Below are positions 47,186 through 55,507 of a stretch of DNA of 64,000 nt, piece by piece. The position numbers and the translations under genes were made by a program. The stretch lies in contig NZ_AP024886.1 of NCBI RefSeq assembly GCF_024346975.1, positions 124,001 to 188,000 of the forward strand, given 5' to 3'. The notes under the pieces are model-generated. The model saw only the letters and a program-made list of their open reading frames with translations, had not been told where the DNA came from and did no database searches. Every line of letters starts with the position of its first letter. Position 1 is the stretch's first letter. The DNA is from Vibrio neonatus. Its GTDB lineage: Bacteria; Pseudomonadota; Gammaproteobacteria; Enterobacterales; Vibrionaceae.

Positions 47186-47222
47186 AAATGCATACACTGC
47201 TTTCAACATAGTGTATGCATTT
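47186..47222 (-). terminator. Hairpin terminator of the 65-residue gene
   Basis: Perfect 13-bp stem AAATGCATACACT (47186-47198) / AGTGTATGCATTT (47210-47222), 11-nt loop, followed on the minus strand by TTTGTTTA. Confidence 0.75.
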
Positions 47223-47334
47223 CAAGACCGTAATTAATATTGCGTCAATAATCACGGAACGCTTTGTCGCCACTGTGTACTTAATCTAATACGCGTCTAA
47301 TCAAATTAAGTACCAACCTGGTGACGGGGTAAAA

Positions 47335-47532
47335 TTAATGCAACAGCCCCAACTCTCGAGCTTCTTCCAGTGTCAATCCACTTTCCCTGATTTCACGCAT
47401 TTGTTCTATTCGGCGTCTTGCCTCTGCAGATTTTAACTGTTTATTCGAAGTAGTTGCGCGGGTTGCGTTCAATTCATCCCACGAACCCGCGAGATCTTGC
47501 ATCTCTTCTCGGCTTATAGAATTAATAGACAT
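47335..47532 (-). CDS. Hypothetical protein, 65 residues
   Basis: Not recognised. A highly charged helical protein, MSINSISREEMQDLAGSWDE and onward to EARELGLLH, rich in Arg, Glu and Ala. It starts with ATG after AGGAGC. No signal peptide. Similar small charged proteins are common beside origin genes but no function can be stated. Confidence 0.65.
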   Translation of the reverse strand: MSINSISREEMQDLAGSWDELNATRATTSNKQLKSAEARRRIEQMREIRESGLTLEEARELGLLH

Positions 47533-47798
47533 CGCTTTGCTCCTAGAATAACAATAATTTATAGGGTTTCTACCCTACTGCTAAGTAACAGAAACCCTCA
47601 CTATTTTGCTTATTAGCTGAGTTCTTCTGACATCGACATTGATATCAATCTAGCCCCTTCCTGTTAAGAGTTTTCGAACCAAAATGTGATGCAGTTATCA
47701 AGCGCATTTTTGATTTATTGGCATAGACTGCATTTGACTACATTTTAACCGTTTTTGATTTACACTTATTATGAATATAGTCAAAGAGGACGGTTTTC

Positions 47799-48272
47799 GT
47801 GAATCAGCTCGATCAATGGCAACAGCAAGTGTCGCATTGGCATAAAGTACGTAAGCATGATCAAGTGGAAACCCTTGCTCAGCTTATCAATAATGCGCCT
47901 CAAGAATTGTGGGGGCCAGAAGTGTCGATAGAGCAAAGTCAGGGATTGGGGTATTGGTTAGACGGCTGTGCACGCATCTATCAGCATCATTTGGAGCAAG
48001 GGAACATCGCCGCTGCCTACTCTTATTTATGCTTAGCACAAGCTCGTTTAGAATCGGTGGTATGTCGCGCCGAAGTGGATCAAAACATTCGATGCAGTTG
48101 CTGTCGAAAATTAGAACAGGTGATGGTATTGATCTTTGAGTTTTGTAAAAAACAACATGATCAAGAGTGGCAAGTAGAGCTACGAAATCAAATAGAAATG
48201 CATATTAAATTTTTAACCCACTACCCTTTCAATGAATCTCCGTTACCAACGCTCAAGCCTTCGTCCAGTTAA
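47799..48272 (+). CDS. Hypothetical protein near oriCII, 157 residues
   Basis: Not recognised. A soluble helical protein with many Gln, His and Trp residues and a clustered cysteine motif IRCSCCRKLEQVM (about residue 90) that could bind metal. GAGGACG precedes a GTG start. It is convergent with rctB, the two ends separated by about 60 bp that contain a possible RctB site. Confidence 0.7.
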   Translation: MNQLDQWQQQVSHWHKVRKHDQVETLAQLINNAPQELWGPEVSIEQSQGLGYWLDGCARIYQHHLEQGNIAAAYSYLCLAQARLESVVCRAEVDQNIRCSCCRKLEQVMVLIFEFCKKQHDQEWQVELRNQIEMHIKFLTHYPFNESPLPTLKPSSS

Positions 48273-48329
48273 ACAATCCGCATAGATCTACTCGACATCA
48301 CGGCGAGGGATTAAGATCTATACGGAAGC

Positions 48330-48336
48330 ATGATCA
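48330..48336. promoter_or_regulatory. RctB-type iteron overlapping the rctB stop codon
   Basis: GGAAGCATGATCAAGAG at 48324-48340 contains the core ATGATCA shared with the origin iterons. The rctB stop (TGA on the minus strand, 48334-48336) lies within it. A very similar flank, GGAAGCATGATCAAG, occurs in the inc-like region (50936-50950). Binding is inferred. Confidence 0.55.
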
Positions 48337-50310
48337 AGAGCCTGATGCGATCTCTCTCAATACTCGCATAACGGTTTCATCGTAATGACCTTCGAAGATC
48401 TGGCGACATACTTTACGTCGCACCGCTAAACCTAAGATCAAACGCTCGATCGAAAGATGCACACCTTCAGAATCTTGATTATATAATTCGATGGTACGAC
48501 TCAGCGCTTCATAGCTCACCACTTTGTCTTCCACTCTCAGCCAATCTAGCTTCTCTAAAAGCTCCTGACACTCTTCTCGGATAGATACAGGTGAATGACC
48601 TGTCATTGCAGACAAAGCCGTTATACTGCGTTCAAGAGCCTCTGGAGAGGTATATTTGGTTAAACTTATGGTGATCTCTTCTGCGTTGATCTCAACTAAG
48701 TGCTTACGCAATTTAACGCGACGACCTAAATGCCCTCTTGGAGAGGTTTTCTTGCGTTGAATTGGCTCAAACTCGCCATCGATGATTTCTGCTAATTCAT
48801 CGAGTTTTTTCTTAGAAACCATTTCGTGGCGCAATGGGTTAGGCAAGGTAGGTGCCATGTTACGCTTACCGGCATTGGTAGTTCTAGCGCGAGCATAACG
48901 AATTACCTCTTCCGCGTTGCATTTGATATCAACTTGGTAGTCTTTCACTTTGCCTTTGGTTTCAAGAACGCTCAGAGTTAAGTGATAGCCCCATAGATTC
49001 ACTACAAACAGTTCATCATTGCCTTTACCGTTGGACAGTTTCTTTAATTCTCGTAGCAAATCCATCGAAAAACGACGCCATTCAATGTTTCTGGCTAATT
49101 TTTGATTTAATTCGCTGAGTAACATGCTGTCGTTGGTGCGACGCGACATTCTGCTTCTGAAATACGAGTACAGTTGGAATACCAAAGTGTGCTGACGTAA
49201 AATTTCAGGCGGGAACAAGAAGAAATAATCACGCGTTAGCAACTCTTCATAAAACGACGGCTCCCAAACTAAAATATAGAGATTAGGTTTGATTTTTATC
49301 TCACCTGCTTCGTTCTCGGTTGGCGCTTCTTCAGAGGCGGTGATTGTTCGAGCTAAGAAACGAAAACGATCACTCTTAAAGCCCTCTGGCATGTTTTCGC
49401 TTAGCCACTGCCCCGTTAATTCATGCAGTTGAAAATCGGTGTATTCGATTCTGTCTATGCTGTCACGAATAGAATCACGCGCCGGACCACTGTCTTTTTT
49501 GCCCCTAAGAGACAAGATATCCGTGATATACAGTGGCGTTTTATTTGGTGCGATCTGAGCATTGATGTGATAATTATCTTGATGATGATCGTGGTATTGC
49601 ACCGTTAGGGTAAACAGCGCAAACAAGGTCATGAGATCATCTACCGTCATAATGTGTTTGGAAGATCGAGTTTCGATCACCGCACGCGTTCCAGAGATTG
49701 AAACCATTGATTTTTGATAGTTTTTACGAGTTCTTGGTGGCGCTAATGCTTGATCAATAATCCCTGCCCAGTTGGTTGGAGAAACGACAAATTGATCGGC
49801 TTCGTCTAACATTGCGGGTGGATTGTTTAATCCATGTTCGCTGAGCAGTTGTTTGTTCACATGAGTTTGAGCAAGCGCTTGGGTTTTCTTTTTCTTGGCC
49901 GTTTTCTTACTGGTTTCGGTTTGTAGACTTCCGGTGCCTAAAGTTGTGATAAGCAGAGATGGGTTTACAAACTTGTGCAGCATGGTTTTTCCAGCAAGCC
50001 CTGTTTCAAAACGGACTGGAGTTTGTCCAAATAAACCTATGTTTACTGCTGCGCGTAAGCGTTGCTGAATGGCTGCACGGGTAATTTGTCCGTCTGTTGC
50101 GTCAATAAGCTCTGTGGTAGAAACTAATCCATCTTTGCTGCTCATGCCACGTAACGAAATGAGGTTAAGCAGTTCAATGATGCTTTTGGTAACACCTTTG
50201 AAATGTTGATACTGCTCAATCCATTCGATTGCTGCATCATTGACTTCAAATAAATGGCCATCTTTATGACTTCTAGGCTGTTTAATTAAGATCTTACTGT
50301 CTTTGGTCAT
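48334..50310 (-). CDS. rctB: Chromosome II replication initiator RctB
   Basis: A 658-residue protein, the length of the characterised Vibrio cholerae RctB, with winged-helix DNA-binding segments and a very basic C-terminal third (IQRKKTSPRGHLGRRVKLRK). RctB binds Dam-methylated iterons at oriCII to start replication and 29/39-bp sites to limit it. It starts at ATG 50310 with weak GGATAATAA upstream. The gene faces the six-iteron array with only the promoter region between, and two 15-bp direct repeats lie about 100 bp before the start. Family and position leave little doubt. Confidence 0.97.
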   Translation of the reverse strand: MTKDSKILIKQPRSHKDGHLFEVNDAAIEWIEQYQHFKGVTKSIIELLNLISLRGMSSKDGLVSTTELIDATDGQITRAAIQQRLRAAVNIGLFGQTPVRFETGLAGKTMLHKFVNPSLLITTLGTGSLQTETSKKTAKKKKTQALAQTHVNKQLLSEHGLNNPPAMLDEADQFVVSPTNWAGIIDQALAPPRTRKNYQKSMVSISGTRAVIETRSSKHIMTVDDLMTLFALFTLTVQYHDHHQDNYHINAQIAPNKTPLYITDILSLRGKKDSGPARDSIRDSIDRIEYTDFQLHELTGQWLSENMPEGFKSDRFRFLARTITASEEAPTENEAGEIKIKPNLYILVWEPSFYEELLTRDYFFLFPPEILRQHTLVFQLYSYFRSRMSRRTNDSMLLSELNQKLARNIEWRRFSMDLLRELKKLSNGKGNDELFVVNLWGYHLTLSVLETKGKVKDYQVDIKCNAEEVIRYARARTTNAGKRNMAPTLPNPLRHEMVSKKKLDELAEIIDGEFEPIQRKKTSPRGHLGRRVKLRKHLVEINAEEITISLTKYTSPEALERSITALSAMTGHSPVSIREECQELLEKLDWLRVEDKVVSYEALSRTIELYNQDSEGVHLSIERLILGLAVRRKVCRQIFEGHYDETVMRVLREIASGS

Positions 50311-50403
50311 TTATTATCCGTCTACATTCAATCGTAACTTAATCATTGTTCCGTATAGCTTAAGAAAAATTCTACTAAAAAGAAAGAAAAATTATAGAGG
50401 TTT

Positions 50404-50437
50404 TTTAAAACTGATCTTTCTGTTTAAAACTGATCTT
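50404..50437. repeat. Two 15-bp direct repeats in the rctB promoter region
   Basis: TTTAAAACTGATCTT at 50404-50418 and 50423-50437, identical, 19-bp period. Each contains a GATC (Dam) site. Position about 100 bp before rctB fits a regulatory or unwinding role. Confidence 0.8.
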
Positions 50438-50524
50438 ATTGATTATGTGATCTAATGATCCGGGCTTTGATTTGCTTGTAAGTTATTGATTAACTAAGAG
50501 TAATTTTTAGAGTGTTTCGGAGCG

Positions 50525-50645
50525 ATGATCAAGGTTACTTCGAAAGAATGATCATACAGAATACGTAAACATGATCAGTGATTTACGGAAGTGTGATCAA
50601 CATAATGAATGAACCATGATCAAGTAAGCGACGAAAGCATGATCA
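50525..50645 (+). repeat. Array of six RctB iterons
   Basis: Core ATGATCA at 50525, 50548, 50571, 50593 (GTGATCA), 50616 and 50639. Spacings are 23, 23, 22, 23 and 23 bp, i.e. two helical turns, so all sites face the same side of the DNA. Each core includes a GATC site for Dam methylation. Six such iterons define the minimal oriCII of Vibrio cholerae. Confidence 0.93.
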
Positions 50646-50660
50646 TTGAATGTAAACAAC

Positions 50661-50669
50661 TTATCCACA
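50661..50669 (+). promoter_or_regulatory. DnaA box
   Basis: Perfect consensus TTATCCACA, 16 bp after the last iteron of the array. oriCII of Vibrio cholerae needs DnaA as well as RctB. Confidence 0.88.
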
Positions 50670-50792
50670 GTGCTTTAGCGTATTTATTGAGCAGCACCCT
50701 AGTTCTAAGGTCTTGCTTGTTCATCATATTCTATTTTGGCTTGTTATAAACCTGCAAAAGCCTGATTTCTGGACGCTTTAATCATTGGAAGC

Positions 50793-51260
50793 ATGATCAT
50801 GAGTGTCATTGATCCATTGTTTCCCTCAATTCAATTCCGTCCAATTTGTTTCCATTGTTGGTATATCAATTGCCAGTCTGTCTTTGGGCGTTCTTTCTTT
50901 AGATTCGATATCGTTTTATTTTTAAAAAATAGAGGGAAGCATGATCAAGTAAATTGGTTTTTCTTGATTTGATTATGCATTGGTAAATGAATTGGGCTAT
51001 TTTTGTACCTTATTTTCTGTAAATGCCCATTCTACTTGATGTTTCCCGTAATCTAGCGAGGAATTTACATGCTTCCGTGTTGAAATTACACTTGATCATC
51101 GATCCGAAAAAGATCCTGTAAAGTATCGGTAAACCTTGATCATATCGAATTGAGACTCTGCTCATCGGTTACCTTGATCATTGTTTCGAGTTTACGCAAT
51201 TTTGCTGAGTTATCTTTATTTTTGCTTAGGAAGAATGATCAAGGTCTTCACTTGATCATT
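50793..51260. repeat. Scattered RctB-type sites (inc-like region)
   Basis: Seven copies of ATGATCA or its complement: 50793 and 50941 forward; 51093, 51137 and 51175 reverse; 51235 forward and 51254 reverse. Irregular spacing and mixed orientation contrast with the tight array and resemble the incompatibility/copy-control region next to rctA. Confidence 0.75.
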
Positions 51261-51265
51261 CTTCC
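51229..51265. repeat. Perfect inverted pair of RctB-type sites
   Basis: GGAAGAATGATCAAG (51229-51243) and CTTGATCATTCTTCC (51251-51265) are perfect complements separated by 7 bp. Two iterons face each other. Such pairs could form a handcuffing or dimer site. Confidence 0.85.
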
Positions 51266-51526
51266 GCTTTTAGTGGCGCACAGTCATTTGCCACTTCGTC
51301 AGCGTTGAGTGTAGAGCAAGGTGATTATGATTTGACCGGTTGCTGAATAATGTTAAAAAAGCACTGAGTTTTTAAAATATAACTCAATAATCATCAGCGT
51401 AGCTATATTGGGTTGCAAATGACCGTAATTCATACAGCTTTTATCATCGTTCCGATTATTGTGGTAAAAATGGGCTTGTGGGTGGCTATTTATCCTGCCC
51501 TACCCTATTTTGCGCTTTTTAGTCTG

Positions 51527-51539
51527 TTTACATTGTAAA
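51527..51539. promoter_or_regulatory. parS2: parS2-type site next to parA2
   Basis: TTTACATTGTAAA, a palindrome with T at the centre, fitting TTTACA-N-TGTAAA. It lies 177 bp before parA2, where a parS2 could let ParB2 influence the rctA-type control region. Confidence 0.8.
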
Positions 51540-51715
51540 TAAGTGACTCCTGTAACTTTTAAAATCTATAAAGTTTTTCGACTAGTTATCGGTGTAAATC
51601 TGACGTCACTATGGCAATATTACAGGTTATTTATGTGATTCAACCCATTAATAAATGTTCAGCACTTAATTGAATTATCTCGTATTAGCTGTACAATTAA
51701 CTTAGTCATACATTT

Positions 51716-52948
51716 ATGGGAAGAATGATGAAAAGAGAATCAACGATAGATAATCTTTATCAATTAGCAGAACAAACAAAACAGGTTCAAGCTGATCGTA
51801 TTGAAATTGTATTGGAAGAGCGAAACGATGAGCACTTCCCTGCAATGTCTAAAGCATTGATGGAAACTCGCTCTGGCTTGACTCGCAGAAAGCTAGACGA
51901 CGCTATCAGCAAAATGGAAGCCAAAGGGCATCAATTTACAAAAAACAACGCCAATCACTACTCTATTTCTTTAGAGGAGGCTCATCATTTGATGGAGTCT
52001 GCCGGCGTTGAAATGTTTCACGAGCGCAAGCGAAATCAAAACAATAAGCCTTGGGTTGTCAATGTGCAGAACCAAAAGGGTGGCACAGGTAAGTCGATGA
52101 CTGCGGTTCACCTAGCGGCTTGTTTGGCACTGAATTTAGATAAGCGTTACCGCATTTGTCTTATTGACTTGGATCCGCAAGGGTCACTACGACTGTTTTT
52201 AAATCCGCAGATCAGTATTAGCGAGCACGATAATATCTATTCAGCGGTTGATATTATGCTGGATAATGTACCGGAAGATACCGATGTAGATTTAGATTTT
52301 CTGCGTAAGAATGTACTACTTCCAACGCAGTATCCAAACCTGAAAACCATTTCAGCTTTTCCTGAAGATGCTATGTTTAACGCAGAAGCGTGGCAATCAC
52401 TATCGCAAGATCAATCTCTTGATATTGTTAAGCTACTTAAAGAAAAGCTTATCGATAAAATTGCTGATGACTTTGACGTTATCATGATTGATACCGGTCC
52501 ACACGTTGATCCATTAGTTTGGAATGCCATGTACGCATCAAATGCGTTATTGATTCCGTGTGCCGCTAAGCGATTGGACTGGGCGTCAACGGTTAACTTC
52601 TTCCAGCATTTACCGACGGTATATGAGATGTTCCCTGAGGACTGGCACGGATTAGAGTTTGTTCGTATGGTGCCAACCATGTTTGAAGATGATAATAAAA
52701 AGCAGGTATCGGTTCTGACTGAAATGAACTACCTGTTACAAGAGCAAGTGATGATGGCGACCATCCCAAGAAGTCGTGCATTTGAAACTTGTGCCGATAC
52801 ATATAGCACTGTGTTTGACTTAACCCCAGGTGATTTTGAAGGGGGCAAAAAGACACTTGCAGTTGCTCAAGATGCGGTTCAAAAAAGCGCATTAGAATTA
52901 GAACGTGTGCTTCATAGCCACTGGGCGTCATTAAATCAGGAGGATTAA
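51716..52948 (+). CDS. parA2: Chromosome II partition ATPase ParA2
   Basis: A 410-residue Walker-type ATPase with an N-terminal DNA-binding region (about 1-105, including RSGLTRRKLDDAISKMEAKG) as in P1-type ParA. Deviant Walker A KGGTGKS is at 121-127, Walker B-like ICLIDLDPQG and switch region VIMIDTGPHVDPL. ParA2 forms filaments or gradients on nucleoid DNA and moves the ParB2-parS2 complex. Alternative ATGs at 51725 and 51728 are possible. It lies four bases before parB2 as part of one operon. Confidence 0.96.
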   Translation: MGRMMKRESTIDNLYQLAEQTKQVQADRIEIVLEERNDEHFPAMSKALMETRSGLTRRKLDDAISKMEAKGHQFTKNNANHYSISLEEAHHLMESAGVEMFHERKRNQNNKPWVVNVQNQKGGTGKSMTAVHLAACLALNLDKRYRICLIDLDPQGSLRLFLNPQISISEHDNIYSAVDIMLDNVPEDTDVDLDFLRKNVLLPTQYPNLKTISAFPEDAMFNAEAWQSLSQDQSLDIVKLLKEKLIDKIADDFDVIMIDTGPHVDPLVWNAMYASNALLIPCAAKRLDWASTVNFFQHLPTVYEMFPEDWHGLEFVRMVPTMFEDDNKKQVSVLTEMNYLLQEQVMMATIPRSRAFETCADTYSTVFDLTPGDFEGGKKTLAVAQDAVQKSALELERVLHSHWASLNQED

Positions 52949-52951
52949 GGT

Positions 52952-53926
52952 ATGGCGATAAAAACATCCGACTTGAACGCTAAATTATTTGGTAAGGCTA
53001 ATAAACGTAGAGCAACAACGCCTACAGAAGCGCAAACCGCAGCTAAAGAAAACGCGCAAGTGATTGAACTTGCGGTGGCAGGGCAGGATATGGTCTCCTT
53101 CCAGTTACAACGTATTCCTGCAGCGAAGATTGAAGAGCAGACAGTAGTTTTTTCTGACAATGCTCGTGAACAAACGTTTCTTAATGAACACGCGTTGTCG
53201 GATATTCTGGATACTCTCAAAGACCGTGGTCAGCAATACCCAGCGGTAGGTAGAAAGAATAGCCAAGGTCAAATCGAAGTTCTTGATGGTAGTCGTCGTA
53301 GAAAATCGTGTATTTTGGCGGAGAAAGACTTTCTCATTTACGTTGCTGAAGACATTAATAGCGAACACGCTAAGTTTTTATCTGACGTTGCTAATGCGCA
53401 CAAGCCACTTTCTTTGTATGAACGTGGCCGTGAAATGCAAGCCAAGCTAGATTCTGCAGAAGTGAGTGACCAAAAAGGGCTCGCATCGCTCTTTAAATGC
53501 AGTGAAGCATTGGTGAGTGGGGCATTAAAAGCGGCCTCATTGCCATTACCATTATTGCAAGCGTATCCAAACGTAACCGAGCTTGGGCGTCCAACTATCG
53601 TTAAGCTACATAAACAGTTTAATGAGCTTGAGGAAGCCGCACAGCAGGGTATTTTAGATAAGTGTCAGCAAGACGGTGCTTACGTTTGGCAACGTTTTAG
53701 CGGTATTAGCGAAGCTAAGATCACCAAGCAAGTATCCTTGTTACTTGAAGGTTGGATTGCTGAGGTCAACGAAACCACGCATAAAGAAGCGAAAAAGCCT
53801 GTAGAGCTAGTAAAAGGCAAAGCGACTTACGTTCGTAAAGGTCAGTCTTTAGCGTTAAATTTGAAAAAAATCGATGACTCTTTAGCTCAAGAAATTATTC
53901 AGTTTATCGAAGCTAAATTGAAATAA
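52952..53926 (+). CDS. parB2: Chromosome II partition protein ParB2
   Basis: A 324-residue centromere-binding protein with the conserved N-terminal catalytic/clamp region (NEHALSDILDTLKDRGQQYPAVGRKN, EVLDGSRRRKSCILAEKDF). A helix-turn-helix core follows (LASLFKCSEALVSGALKAASLPLPLL), then a C-terminal dimer domain. It binds parS2 palindromes (seven seen in this window) and spreads along DNA. AGGAGGAT precedes the start. Confidence 0.96.
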   Translation: MAIKTSDLNAKLFGKANKRRATTPTEAQTAAKENAQVIELAVAGQDMVSFQLQRIPAAKIEEQTVVFSDNAREQTFLNEHALSDILDTLKDRGQQYPAVGRKNSQGQIEVLDGSRRRKSCILAEKDFLIYVAEDINSEHAKFLSDVANAHKPLSLYERGREMQAKLDSAEVSDQKGLASLFKCSEALVSGALKAASLPLPLLQAYPNVTELGRPTIVKLHKQFNELEEAAQQGILDKCQQDGAYVWQRFSGISEAKITKQVSLLLEGWIAEVNETTHKEAKKPVELVKGKATYVRKGQSLALNLKKIDDSLAQEIIQFIEAKLK

Positions 53927-53960
53927 TCGCCAGTCGTTTATTTACTACAAAATAGAATGC

Positions 53961-53992
53961 AAAACGGGTATCAAGAAATTGATACCCGTTTT
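53961..53992. terminator. Terminator of parA2-parB2
   Basis: Perfect 14-bp stem AAAACGGGTATCAA (53961-53974) / TTGATACCCGTTTT (53979-53992) capped by a GAAA tetraloop, with T-run extending right. It also lies at the end of the convergent mscS-type gene. Confidence 0.93.
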
Positions 53993-53993
53993 T

Positions 53994-55262
53994 TTATGCG
54001 TTAATCGAAGCATAAGGTTTGACGGTTTTAAGATCAAACTCTTTTAATATGGAGTAAATATGGTCAAATAAATCGGCTTGGGCGCGTTCATAATCTTTGA
54101 TACTGGTTTTGTTTACGTAGCAATAGATTTCGATAGGTAGTCCGAAACGATTACTTTCTAGTTGGCGCACAACAATGGTTAAGTCCTGTATGACTGCGGG
54201 GTGTGTGGCGAGATAACTAGCAACGTATTCTCGAAAGCAGCCTAAATTTGTTAAACGTCTAAAGTTAATAGGATCGGCATCTTCAGGTAGGGTTTTATTG
54301 TATTGCTCGATTTCTTTTTGTTTACGCAATATGTGAGTTTTCAGCAATCTAAATCTTTGCATTCGCTCTAGCATATCAGCGTCTAAAAAATTAATACTCT
54401 CAGTATCAATAAACAAGGCTCGCTTTATGCGTCTTGCGCCCGTTTCTTCTACGCCATACCAGTTAATAAAAGGTTCACTGACTAAGGTTTGTGAAGGGAT
54501 CATGGCAATGGTGTTATCCCAGTTTTTGACTTTAACGGTGGTGAGCGTCACTTCTTGTACTGTGCCATCAACATTGTGATTGTCGAGCTGTATCCATTCG
54601 CCTGTGGAAATCATTTTGTTGGCGGCTAGCTGAATGCCGGCAATAAACCCCATTATGGTGTCCTTCATAACAAAGGCTATCATCCCAGCCATTACACTGA
54701 CTCCAGATATGAGATAAATAGGTGTTCTATCTAAGATATGCGATATGGTTAGCAACACAGCTAATGCAACGAAAGCGAGTTTGAAAAACTGTACTATGCC
54801 GTGTAGTGGTAAACGGTGGCCAAATTGCTTGGTGGCTAGAACAATTAAGCTGATATCGAAGATCACAAACAGCGCTCTTAATACGAGAATGGCTGCGCCA
54901 ATTTCCAGAAAAGCATTGATGGTTTGGCCGAGAATCGTCACCTTAGGAATGATTAATTCAAAGGTCGACATCACCAAATAGTAAGGCAAGATTAAGGAAA
55001 CCTTTTCTGGAAAGTGTTTTAGTTCAATGGCTCGTTTTATTTTTTCATCATAACTGCGGATACTTTTGCGCACAAAGGTGCGGGTAAACTGACGAACGAT
55101 GAAGCAGGTAAGGGTTGAAAACAATAACGTGATCAGTATTAGCGATGCGTCAGCGAATAAATCGTACCGGTCAAAGGTAACGCCAAATAATGATAGGAAA
55201 TCAATCAGTAGATGTCCTAGATGATCGGACACCCAAGTGCCGGATGTTTCGACTTGCTCCAT
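53994..55262 (-). CDS. Mechanosensitive ion channel (MscS/YbdG-like)
   Basis: A 422-residue membrane protein with about five helices. It has the MscS pore-lining segment (ISGVSVMAGMIAFVMKDTIMGFIAGIQL) and beta domain (GEWIQLDNHNVDGTVQEVTLTTVKVKNWDN), then a cytoplasmic C-terminus. Length and the extended N-terminal membrane part match YbdG-type mini channels. It would open under membrane tension to protect against osmotic shock. Its stop codon lies inside the T-run of the parB2 terminator. Confidence 0.92.
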   Translation of the reverse strand: MEQVETSGTWVSDHLGHLLIDFLSLFGVTFDRYDLFADASLILITLLFSTLTCFIVRQFTRTFVRKSIRSYDEKIKRAIELKHFPEKVSLILPYYLVMSTFELIIPKVTILGQTINAFLEIGAAILVLRALFVIFDISLIVLATKQFGHRLPLHGIVQFFKLAFVALAVLLTISHILDRTPIYLISGVSVMAGMIAFVMKDTIMGFIAGIQLAANKMISTGEWIQLDNHNVDGTVQEVTLTTVKVKNWDNTIAMIPSQTLVSEPFINWYGVEETGARRIKRALFIDTESINFLDADMLERMQRFRLLKTHILRKQKEIEQYNKTLPEDADPINFRRLTNLGCFREYVASYLATHPAVIQDLTIVVRQLESNRFGLPIEIYCYVNKTSIKDYERAQADLFDHIYSILKEFDLKTVKPYASINA

Positions 55263-55329
55263 TAGATAAACCTCCGTGTTCTATCTTTTTCTTATACTAA
55301 GCCTTTCATTTGGTGAGAGTAAAGCTGCA

Positions 55330-55395
55330 ATGAATCTTACTTATCAGAAACCAAGCATCTTACTGATCTTTGCTGTGATATTCATTCATAGCTAA
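55330..55395 (+). CDS. Possible 21-residue hydrophobic leader peptide
   Basis: MNLTYQKPSILLIFAVIFIH then S and stop. The stop codon falls inside a terminator-like hairpin. No strong ribosome binding site is seen (AAAGCTGCA before ATG). If real, it could be a regulatory leader or small membrane peptide ahead of tmcA. Confidence 0.25.
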   Translation: MNLTYQKPSILLIFAVIFIHS

Positions 55396-55408
55396 GCTCC
55401 GCTTAGCT
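55390..55408 (+). terminator. Terminator-like hairpin upstream of tmcA
   Basis: AGCTAAGC-TCC-GCTTAGCT followed by TTTTTATT on the plus strand. It lies in the 245-bp gap between the divergent channel gene and tmcA, suggesting a short transcript or attenuator there. Confidence 0.6.
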
Positions 55409-55507
55409 TTTTATTCACATCAAATCTTTTCTCTATTCTGCTATTCTATGCCAATACTGGATTTGATAACTAATAACTAGTAATCAAACTTATAATCAAG
55501 AAAACAG

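Larger units (their letters stand above)
47007..47334. other. Intergenic region, 328 bp, with parS2 and terminator
   Basis: Between two small minus-strand genes. It holds a parS2 site (47076-47088), a strong hairpin (47186-47222) and a 9-bp inverted repeat GTACTTAAT/ATTAAGTAC (47277-47285 and 47305-47313). No further ORF seen. Confidence 0.6.
50311..51715. other. oriCII: Replication origin oriCII of the secondary chromosome
   Basis: A 1.4-kb intergenic region between divergent rctB and parA2. From left: rctB promoter with two 15-bp direct repeats; an AT-rich stretch; six iterons at a 22-23 bp pitch (50525-50645); a DnaA box (50661); scattered single iterons to 51260 including a perfect inverted pair; an AT-rich part with a parS2 palindrome (51527); and the parA2 promoter. 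This arrangement matches the oriCII plan known from Vibrio cholerae (rctA-inc-ori-rctB). I could not confidently place the 29-mer or 39-mers by eye. Confidence 0.95.
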
